Assembly (NCBI GenBank): GCA_012514225.1
Contig: JAAZAQ010000236.1
Location: forward strand, 1-17,464
Reading direction: 5' to 3'
DNA length: 17,464 nt
DNA from: Clostridiales bacterium
Lineage (GTDB): Bacteria > Bacillota > Clostridia > Christensenellales > Aristaeellaceae
Shown: positions 1 through 5,277 of the stretch, piece by piece
Layout of the letters: each line of letters begins with the position of its first letter
How positions within the stretch are numbered: the first letter of the stretch is position 1
The notes under the pieces: model-generated
Seen by the model: the letters and a program-made list of their open reading frames with translations, nothing else
What the model was told of the DNA's origin: nothing
The model's database searches: none
Position numbers and translations under genes: made by a program

Positions 1-904
1 AGAGGTGCAGTTCGTCCACCTTCAGCGCCTTTTTCCGCAGTGCCAGGTAGCGGTCGAGGACCGGCAGCGCCCGCGCGGTCTCCTTCAGGAGGCCGTCGTA
101 TACGGAAACCGGAATCCGGTTGGGGGACAGGAAGGCCTCCCGCGCGGAGGGATAGGCGCGCAGCTTCGCCTGCAGCACGTCGTTCTTGACCGAGCCGATA
201 TACAGGGAGGACAGCGTGTTGGCGAAATCGCCGTAGGCCGTCATCATCCCCTGGAAGGCGGCCTTGCGCACCTTTCGGTCCGCGCTTCTGATGAGCGGGC
301 CGTAGTTGGCGTGGGTCATCTGCGTTTCCCGCCCGTCCTCCCCCGGAACCCTGGGCAGCGGCAGGTCGACGGCGTTGAGCAGGCGGTAGGTCTTGCCCGC
401 CGTGCCGAACACCTCGGAACACTGGGCGAGCAGCTCTTCCTGCGCCTGGGGGAGCACGTGGGGCTTCTCCCGCAGCAGGTCCCCGAAGAAAACGGAATAC
501 TGCGGGTGTCCGGCGTCACCGGCCAGCGCGCGCAGCCGCTCCTCGGGCAGGGTCAGCAGCTCCGGCCGCAGGAAGGCGGACGCCTCCCGGGCCTTCAGCA
601 GCAGGGCGTCCGCCCGGGCCATCTGGGCTTTGTGGGCGTCGTTCCCGGCGTCCTGGTCCCGGAGCATGTGGGAATAGGTGTAGTATTCGCCCAGCAGCCG
701 GTCGAGCTCGAAATAGGCCCGCACCGCCCCCAAGGGGTCGCGGGGGGCGGCGCCCCGCAGGGCGGCCAGCCGCTCCGCTGCCTTTGAGATTTCTTCCCCG
801 CCCTTTTTTAAGGCGGCGGCGTCCCTGAAGATATGCCGCAGGTTCCAGCGGAACCGCGCGGGGATTTGCGCGCGGGTGAGCGGCGCTTCCATGTTTGTGC
901 TCAT
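1..904 (-). CDS. pepF: Oligoendopeptidase F-type M3 metallopeptidase (PepF), N-terminal part
   Basis: PepF-type M3B peptidases are cytoplasmic zinc enzymes that cleave short peptides. The gene runs off the left edge, so only the first 301 residues of a family that is usually about 600 are visible. The zinc-binding HExxH motif would lie outside the window, so activity cannot be judged. What is seen matches the family's helical N-terminal half: a W-N-L-R-H-I-F opening after about 18 residues, then a block with T-H-A-N-Y-G-P-L and S-A-D-R-K-V-R-K-A-A-F, followed by N-T-L-S-S-L-Y and V-K-N-D. The ATG at 902-904 overlaps the ricT stop in an ATGA arrangement and has a GGGAG Shine-Dalgarno inside the ricT end, so it is probably translated by coupling as the last gene seen in the darA operon. 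In Bacillus subtilis yabA follows ricT; here a peptidase takes that place. The family call is firm; the pepF symbol rests on the N-terminal half alone. Confidence 0.88.
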   Translation of the reverse strand, partial: MSTNMEAPLTRAQIPARFRWNLRHIFRDAAALKKGGEEISKAAERLAALRGAAPRDPLGAVRAYFELDRLLGEYYTYSHMLRDQDAGNDAHKAQMARADALLLKAREASAFLRPELLTLPEERLRALAGDAGHPQYSVFFGDLLREKPHVLPQAQEELLAQCSEVFGTAGKTYRLLNAVDLPLPRVPGEDGRETQMTHANYGPLIRSADRKVRKAAFQGMMTAYGDFANTLSSLYIGSVKNDVLQAKLRAYPSAREAFLSPNRIPVSVYDGLLKETARALPVLDRYLALRKKALKVDELHL

Positions 905-1854
905 TCGTCCATCTCCCGGCTGGCGTCGACGATGGGGTCGACGGGGGTGCCCAGGAACTCCTCGTCCATGTCCGCCACCAGGCCGGCGCCGGCGTTCTCG
1001 GGCTCCTTCCCGGGTTTGGCGGGCTCGCCCCGCTGTGGCTGGGGCGGGTTGACGCGCTGCACGTCCGATGCCGGGAAGGTTTTGATTTCAGAGCCTTCCC
1101 CGGCGCCCACGCGCACCTGGACGGTCTCCAGCAACGCGTTGAGCTGGGTGACCACGCCGCGGCCCTGGGGGGTGATGACCTCCTTGCCAAGTTTGGGCAT
1201 GCGCTTCCTGGATTTCTCGTATTGCTCCTGCTCGTACTTCAGGCAGCACAGCAGCCGCCCGCAGACGCCGGAAATCTTCGTCGGGTTGAGCGACAGGCTC
1301 TGCTCCTTGGCCATGCGGATGGAGACGGGCTGGAACTCGTAGAGGAAGGTGGAGCAGCACAGCCCCCGGCCGCAGGAGCCGACGCCGCCGATTTTCTTGG
1401 CCTCGTCCCGCACCCCGATCTGCTTGAGCTCGATGCGCATCTTGAAGATGCCGGCCAGGTCCTTGACCAGGGCGCGGAAATCCACCCGGCCGCCGGAGGT
1501 GAAGCAGGCGGTCACCTTGCTGTTGTCCGGGGCGAACTCCACGTCCACCAGCTTCATGTCCAGCTTGTGGGCGGCGATGCGCTCCCGGCAGACGACAAAG
1601 GCGCGCCGCTCGCGCTCGCGCGCGCTTTCCAGCTGCTTGAGGTCTTCCGGGGTGGCCATCCGCGCCAGCTCCGGCAGGGGGTCGGGCAGCAGGTTTTCAG
1701 GCATTTCGTGGGCCGCCTCGCAGACCTCCGCCGGGCTCAGGACGCCCGCGAAGGGTACGATGACGGTGTCCCCGGGCAGGGGGGAGAAGGGGCCCGGGCG
1801 TACGTAATGGCGTTTTCCGGCACTTCTGAACCGGACGCCGATGACGGTTGGCAT
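901..1854 (-). CDS. ricT: PSP1-domain protein RicT (YaaT)
   Basis: The product is 317 residues. RicT (YaaT) of B. subtilis works with RicA and RicF in a complex that carries iron-sulfur clusters and influences sporulation phosphorelay and RNase Y-dependent mRNA maturation. Two cysteine clusters typical of RicT are visible: G-S-C-G-R-G-L-C-C at residues 159-167 (Cys161, 166, 167) and G-V-C-G-R-L-L-C-C at 196-204 (Cys198, 203, 204), the likely cluster ligands. The PSP1 core lies upstream and around them. The last ~50 residues, rich in Pro, Glu and Gly, look like a disordered tail. The ATG at 1852-1854 has a GGAGG site inside the end of holB and only 6 bases separate the genes. The holB-ricT order matches the classic Firmicute arrangement. 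No ricA or ricF is in the window, so the partner complex is inferred from the family only. Confidence 0.92.
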   Translation of the reverse strand: MPTVIGVRFRSAGKRHYVRPGPFSPLPGDTVIVPFAGVLSPAEVCEAAHEMPENLLPDPLPELARMATPEDLKQLESARERERRAFVVCRERIAAHKLDMKLVDVEFAPDNSKVTACFTSGGRVDFRALVKDLAGIFKMRIELKQIGVRDEAKKIGGVGSCGRGLCCSTFLYEFQPVSIRMAKEQSLSLNPTKISGVCGRLLCCLKYEQEQYEKSRKRMPKLGKEVITPQGRGVVTQLNALLETVQVRVGAGEGSEIKTFPASDVQRVNPPQPQRGEPAKPGKEPENAGAGLVADMDEEFLGTPVDPIVDASREMDE

Positions 1855-1860
1855 GTTCGT

Positions 1861-2802
1861 TTATTCCTCCGATATTGTCATCAGCAGGCGGTCCGCGACC
1901 GCCTGCCAGGAAACGTTGCTGGCACGGTATTGCCGCGCGGAAAGCACGGCTTCGAGAATCCTTTGGGCGCGCCGGGCTTCAGGCGCGCCGGGCGGCCCGC
2001 TGCCCGCCAGGCGCAGCGCGGCGCTCTCCGCGTAATCCAGCAGCAGGTCGGCGCTGTCCTTCATGTCGCGCAGCCGTTGGGACGCGGCGGGCAGGGCGCT
2101 TAAACCGACCATGGAAAAGAGGGCTTCGTCGGCCGCCTTGCGAACCGCGGGAAACCGGGCGTCCTGCCGGATTTGGCGCGCCTTGCCCGGGCTTCCGAAG
2201 GAGAGGGCCGCCAGCTCCAGCGCCTCCTCCCGTCCCAGGCCGTCCGCCAGGAGCAGGCGGGCGACCTCCTCCCTGGGCCAGGGGGACACCGCGGCGCGCT
2301 GGCAGCGGGAGCGGATGGTGGGCAGGACGGCGCTTTCCACCGCCGTCGTCAGCAGGAAGAAGGTGCCCCCGTCCGGCTCCTCGACGGCCTTGAGCAGCGC
2401 GTTTTGCGCGGCGGGCGTGTAGTTCTCGACGCCTTCCAGCAGGACGGCGCGCCGCCCGGCTTCGAAGGGGTGGGTGGCCAGGGAGGAGAGCAGGTCGCGC
2501 GCCTGCTCCACCTTCACGGTCTTCTGGCGCTCCGCCAGGCCCAGCACCAGCAGGTTCGGGTGGGTACGCCTCGCGGCCTTGACGCAGCCGGGGCACCGGC
2601 CGCAGGGCGCGTTTTCGCCCTCGCACAGCAGGGACGCGGCCAGCAGGCCCGCCAGCGTGCCCTTGCCCACGCCGAAAGGCCCCGTCAGCAGCAGGGCGTG
2701 CGGCGCCCGGCCGGCGGCGTACTGCGCCAGCAGGGCGGTATAATGGGGCGACAGGCGCCCGAAAACCTCAGCCTGCGCCTTCAGCGCGGTCCGTTCAGCC
2801 AT
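1861..2802 (-). CDS. holB: DNA polymerase III delta' subunit
   Basis: The product is 313 residues, the usual delta' length. Delta' is part of the clamp loader that places the sliding clamp on primed DNA during replication. The AAA+ fold is recognisable: a P-loop at residues 41-49 (GPFGVGKGT), a four-cysteine zinc module with Cys60, Cys67, Cys70 and Cys73, the segment N-Y-T-P-A-A-Q-N-A-L-L-K around 127-138, and the clamp-loader S-R-C motif at 165-167. The Walker B position reads L-L-E-G-V-E, without the aspartate of an active ATPase, as is common for a structural delta' subunit. The ATG at 2800-2802 is directly preceded by an in-frame TGA, so the start cannot be further upstream. No good Shine-Dalgarno is visible in the 17 bases after darA, so initiation may be weak or coupled. 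Confidence 0.95.
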   Translation of the reverse strand: MAERTALKAQAEVFGRLSPHYTALLAQYAAGRAPHALLLTGPFGVGKGTLAGLLAASLLCEGENAPCGRCPGCVKAARRTHPNLLVLGLAERQKTVKVEQARDLLSSLATHPFEAGRRAVLLEGVENYTPAAQNALLKAVEEPDGGTFFLLTTAVESAVLPTIRSRCQRAAVSPWPREEVARLLLADGLGREEALELAALSFGSPGKARQIRQDARFPAVRKAADEALFSMVGLSALPAASQRLRDMKDSADLLLDYAESAALRLAGSGPPGAPEARRAQRILEAVLSARQYRASNVSWQAVADRLLMTISEE

Positions 2803-2819
2803 TCAAGGGCGACCGGGCT

Positions 2820-3149
2820 TCAGATTTTGAGGAACTGGTCAACGCTCAGCACGAACACCGTCGCTCCGCCGACGGTGACCTCGATCGGGTAGGGGGCGTA
2901 CATGCCGGTCGCGCCGCCCATGGTCACCGGGGAGGTCGCGATCTGTTTGCGGCTTTTGCACACTTTTTCAATGATGCCCATGCAGGCGTCGTAGCGGTCG
3001 TCCTCGACGCCGACGATCAGGGTGGTGTTGCCGGCGCGCAGGAAGCCGCCGGTCGTCGCCAGCTTGGTCACGCCGAACCCTTCTTCCATCAGCTCGCTGA
3101 CGAGGTGCGCGGCGTCCTCGTCCTGCACAATGGCGATAATCAATTTCAT
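2820..3149 (-). CDS. darA: PII-like cyclic-di-AMP receptor DarA/PstA
   Basis: The product is 109 residues, the size of the DarA (PstA, YaaQ) family. These trimeric PII-like cytoplasmic proteins bind c-di-AMP; their downstream partners are largely unknown. The sequence opens with MKLIIAIVQDEDA and carries the characteristic K-L-A-T-T-G-G-F-L-R-A-G-N-T-T at residues 29-43, the segment that contributes to the nucleotide pocket in solved family structures. The start at 3149 is chosen because it has an AAAGGAGG ribosome binding site 7 bases upstream. A longer in-frame start at 3227 would place the promoter inside the coding sequence. It is the first gene of the leftward operon with holB and ricT, as in Bacillus, where darA also lies just upstream of holB. 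No diadenylate cyclase or c-di-AMP phosphodiesterase is in the window. Confidence 0.93.
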   Translation of the reverse strand: MKLIIAIVQDEDAAHLVSELMEEGFGVTKLATTGGFLRAGNTTLIVGVEDDRYDACMGIIEKVCKSRKQIATSPVTMGGATGMYAPYPIEVTVGGATVFVLSVDQFLKI

Positions 3150-3156
3150 GGACGGG

Positions 3157-3164
3157 CCTCCTTT
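3157..3164 (-). promoter_or_regulatory. Ribosome binding site that fixes the darA start
   Basis: On the minus strand the bases read AAAGGAGG, 7 bases before the ATG at 3149. This favours the 109-residue DarA over an upstream in-frame start at 3227. Confidence 0.85.
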
Positions 3165-3198
3165 GCTTTCGGGGAGTCTCGTTTTCCTTGGCGCCCCG

Positions 3199-3227
3199 AT
3201 TATACAGAAACCCGCCGGCCTTGACAA
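3199..3227 (-). promoter_or_regulatory. Promoter of the darA-holB-ricT-pepF operon
   Basis: On the minus strand there is a -35 box TTGTCA (3222-3227, one mismatch to TTGACA), a 17-base spacer and a perfect TATAAT -10 box (3199-3204). Transcription would start near 3192, giving a leader of about 43 bases that contains the AAAGGAGG site of darA. This is among the best-matching housekeeping promoters in the window. Confidence 0.88.
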
Positions 3228-3231
3228 GCAA

Positions 3232-3255
3232 GGCCGCGCTTGTACGAGCGCGGCC
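3232..3255. repeat. Perfect inverted repeat between divergent darA and plsX promoters
   Basis: GGCCGCGCT at 3232-3240 and AGCGCGGCC at 3247-3255 form a perfect 9-bp inverted repeat around the 6-base centre TGTACG. It lies just upstream of the darA -35 box and over the -35/spacer region of the plsX promoter, which fits an operator for both directions. It has no T-tract in either direction, so it is not a terminator. It does not resemble the AT-rich FapR site of Bacillus plsX operons. Function is inferred from position only. Confidence 0.5.
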
Positions 3256-3269
3256 GCCTGTGATAAAAT
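3240..3269 (+). promoter_or_regulatory. Probable extended -10 promoter of the plsX operon
   Basis: TGATAAAAT at 3261-3269 contains the -10 box TAAAAT (3264-3269, five of six matches) preceded by the TGn extended -10 element. The only -35-like sequence is a weak TTGTAC at 3240-3245 with an 18-base spacer, consistent with an extended -10 promoter. The leader to plsX would be about 32 bases. Confidence 0.6.
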
Positions 3270-3307
3270 TGCGTCCGGGGCGTTCGCGCCCTTTGAAAGG
3301 AAGGGAA

Positions 3308-4309
3308 ATGGCCAGAATCATCCTGGACGCGATGGGGGGCGACCACGCCCCGCGGGCCGCCTGCGAAGGCGCCGTCCTGGCCCTGCGCGAGGACCCCGGG
3401 CTCACCTTGCTGCTGATGGGCGACCTGGACGTCATCCGGCCAATGGTCGAGGGGGCGCAGGACGTTTCCGGCCGGCTGGAACTGCACAGCGCGAAGGAGC
3501 TCATCACCAACCACGAGTCCGCCGCGATGGCGGTCCGCCAGAAGAAGGACAGCGCGCTGGTCAAGGGCATGCTGATGGTCCGGGAAGGCGGCGCGGACGG
3601 GTTCGTTTCCGCCGGCTCCACCGGCGCGGTGCTGGTGGGCGGCATGCTGCGCCTGGGCCGCGTGCCCGGCATCGAGCGCCCCGCGCTGGCTCCCCTGATT
3701 CCTGGCGAGAAGGGGCAGTGGCTGCTCATCGACTGCGGCGCCAATATCGACTGCAAGCCGGAGTACCTGGCCCAGTTCGGCCTGATGGGCGACGCCTATA
3801 TGAGGAAGGCGCTGGGCGTCCCCAAGCCGCGCGTCGGCCTGGTCAACAACGGGGCGGAGGAGGAGAAGGGCAGCCTGCTCTACGCCGCCGCCCACCAGCT
3901 GCTGAAAAAGGAGCCGATTCACTTCATCGGCAACGTCGAGGCCCGGGACATCCCCGCGGACAAGGCGGACGTCATCGTCTGCGACGGGTTTGACGGCAAT
4001 ATTATTCTCAAGTACACTGAGGGCGTCAGCGCGGCGATGATGGCCATCATCAAGCGGGAGCTGACGGCGGATTTGCGCAGCAAGATCGGCGCGTTGCTGG
4101 CGCGGCCCGCCTTCCGGCGCGTGAAGAAGCGCATGGACTATACCGAGGTCGGCGGCGCGCCGCTGCTGGGCGTGCGCGGCGCGGTCGTAAAGGCCCACGG
4201 CTCTAGCAACGCCAAGGCCTTTGCCAGCGCCTTGCGCCAGGCGGCGCGGATGGCCGACAGCGGCGTCGCCCAGGCGATTGAGGAAAGCATCGGACTACAA
4301 ACCCTGTAA
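3308..4309 (+). CDS. plsX: Phosphate acyltransferase PlsX
   Basis: The product is 333 residues. PlsX is a peripheral membrane enzyme that converts acyl-ACP and inorganic phosphate to acyl-phosphate, the donor used by PlsY to start phospholipid synthesis. The N-terminus reads IILDAMGGDHAP (residues 4-15), the family hallmark, followed by N-H-E-S-A-A-M-A-V-R-Q-K-K, S-A-G-S-T-G-A, I-D-C-G-A-N and D-G-F-D-G-N blocks, all in normal order. The ATG at 3308 has a GAAAGGAAGGG site just upstream. An upstream in-frame start at 3188 is rejected because it would cross both promoters of the divergent region. acpP follows after 12 bases. Unlike B. subtilis, where fapR precedes plsX and fabD-fabG follow, plsX is here directly joined to its carrier protein. 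Confidence 0.97.
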   Translation: MARIILDAMGGDHAPRAACEGAVLALREDPGLTLLLMGDLDVIRPMVEGAQDVSGRLELHSAKELITNHESAAMAVRQKKDSALVKGMLMVREGGADGFVSAGSTGAVLVGGMLRLGRVPGIERPALAPLIPGEKGQWLLIDCGANIDCKPEYLAQFGLMGDAYMRKALGVPKPRVGLVNNGAEEEKGSLLYAAAHQLLKKEPIHFIGNVEARDIPADKADVIVCDGFDGNIILKYTEGVSAAMMAIIKRELTADLRSKIGALLARPAFRRVKKRMDYTEVGGAPLLGVRGAVVKAHGSSNAKAFASALRQAARMADSGVAQAIEESIGLQTL

Positions 4310-4321
4310 GGGAGGAAGCAC

Positions 4322-4552
4322 ATGGTACTCGAAACCGTCGTGAAACTGATCGCCGACCAATTGAAGGCCGACCCGGCAAAGGTGACCCGGGACGCCCGCC
4401 TGGTGGAGGACCTGGGCGCCGACAGCGCCAACGTCATGGTGCTGATCATGGACCTGGAAGACCACTTCAACATGCAAGTGGAAGACAGCGCCATCACCTC
4501 GCTCAAGACGGTCGGCGACGTCGTGGATTACATCCAGGCCCGCCAGGCTTGA
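4322..4552 (+). CDS. acpP: Acyl carrier protein with atypical helix II
   Basis: The product is 76 residues, standard ACP length. ACP carries growing acyl chains on a 4'-phosphopantetheine arm attached to the serine after Gly-Ala-Asp; here that is Ser35 in L-G-A-D-S-A. A strong GGAGG site precedes the ATG, and the place between plsX and rnc is the usual one. The oddity is just after the serine. The textbook DSLDxVEL becomes DSANVMVL, so the Leu and the acidic residues at the positions of E. coli Asp38 and Glu41 are replaced by Ala, Asn and Val. The later acidic stretch M-D-L-E-D-H-F is kept. Context says this is the main fatty-acid ACP, but no fab genes are in the window. A specialised carrier protein is the alternative. 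Confidence 0.93.
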   Translation: MVLETVVKLIADQLKADPAKVTRDARLVEDLGADSANVMVLIMDLEDHFNMQVEDSAITSLKTVGDVVDYIQARQA

Positions 4553-5277
4553 ACGAAGGGACGCCGGGGCTGCCGCACGAGAAGGCGGCAGCCGTTTTTC
4601 ATGCGCGGGGCCGCCAGGGGCTGGAGGTCCGGCTTGGCCACGCGTTTTCGGACAAGGGGCTGCTCCAGCGCGCGCTGACCCATCCCTCCGTGCAGGGCGC
4701 GCCCAGCAACCAGCGCCTGGAGTTTCTGGGCGACGCCGTCTTGCAGCTGTGCGTCAGCCGCGCGCTGTACCTGCGCTCCGGGGAGGCGGAGGGCAAGCTG
4801 TCCTTCATGCGCCAGCGGCTGGTCCGGGAGGACGCGCTGGCGGAAGTGGCCCGGTCGCTGGGCCTGGGCGGCCTGCTGCGCCTGGCGCCGGGCTTCCGTC
4901 AGCAGGGCGGCGCCAACCAGGATTCCGTCCTGGCGGACGGCATGGAAGCGGTGCTGGGCGCCCTGTACCTGGACGGGGGTTTCGAGGCGGCCGAGCGGGC
5001 GGTGACGGCGCTGTGGGCGGACCGGATTTCGGCGGCCGACGCGGCGCTGGACCCCAAAGGCGCGCTGCAGGCGCTGGCCGCGGAGCGGCGGCTTGCGGAG
5101 CCCGCATACGCCCTGATCGGTGAAGAGGGGCCGCCGCACAGCCGCGTGTTCACCGCGGGCGTATCCATATCGGGGAAGGAGCTGGCGCGGGGCGAGGGGC
5201 GCACCATCCGCGCCGCGCAGCAACTGGCCGCTCAAAGGGCGCTGGACGCCCTGAACCGGGGGGAGACGGGGGAATGA
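4549..5277 (+). CDS. rnc: Ribonuclease III
   Basis: The product is 242 residues from a TTG start that overlaps the acpP stop (TTGA). RNase III cleaves double-stranded RNA in rRNA and mRNA processing. The catalytic domain carries N-Q-R-L-E-F-L-G-D at residues 54-62 (Glu58, Asp62), Glu81 in E-G-K-L-S-F-M-R, and D-G-M-E-A at 130-134 (Asp130, Glu133), the metal-binding set. The residue matching E. coli Glu38 is Gln55. A C-terminal dsRNA-binding domain spans about 168-236 and keeps G-P-P-H-S, but its usual Lys-Lys pair is replaced in T-I-R-A-A-Q-Q. The start is uncertain. The Shine-Dalgarno is weak, no in-frame ATG, GTG or TTG exists before the conserved domain begins near residue 25, and a terminator-like hairpin overlaps codons 7-15. 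Confidence 0.93.
   Translation: MNEGTPGLPHEKAAAVFHARGRQGLEVRLGHAFSDKGLLQRALTHPSVQGAPSNQRLEFLGDAVLQLCVSRALYLRSGEAEGKLSFMRQRLVREDALAEVARSLGLGGLLRLAPGFRQQGGANQDSVLADGMEAVLGALYLDGGFEAAERAVTALWADRISAADAALDPKGALQALAAERRLAEPAYALIGEEGPPHSRVFTAGVSISGKELARGEGRTIRAAQQLAAQRALDALNRGETGE
4568..4599 (+). terminator. Terminator-like hairpin at the acpP/rnc junction, inside rnc codons
   Basis: GGCTGCCGC (4568-4576) pairs perfectly with GCGGCAGCC (4585-4593) around an 8-base loop. A G and then TTTTT (4595-4599) follow. This is the standard shape of an intrinsic terminator, 16 bases after the acpP stop. It lies within the rnc reading frame if rnc starts at the TTG. It could lower rnc-smc-ftsY expression relative to the abundant ACP. 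Confidence 0.7.

Noticed and set aside
5..787. Open frame of 260 codons on the plus strand at the left edge
   Set aside because: It lies opposite the PepF reading frame, has low-complexity composition and no family resemblance.
3221..3226. A perfect TTGACA on the plus strand as a -35 box for plsX
   Set aside because: No -10 box is present at a 16-18 base spacing; the same bases overlap the minus-strand -35 of darA.
3188..3307. Extended 373-residue PlsX start
   Set aside because: It would include both divergent promoters and the inverted repeat; PlsX homology begins exactly at the ATG at 3308.
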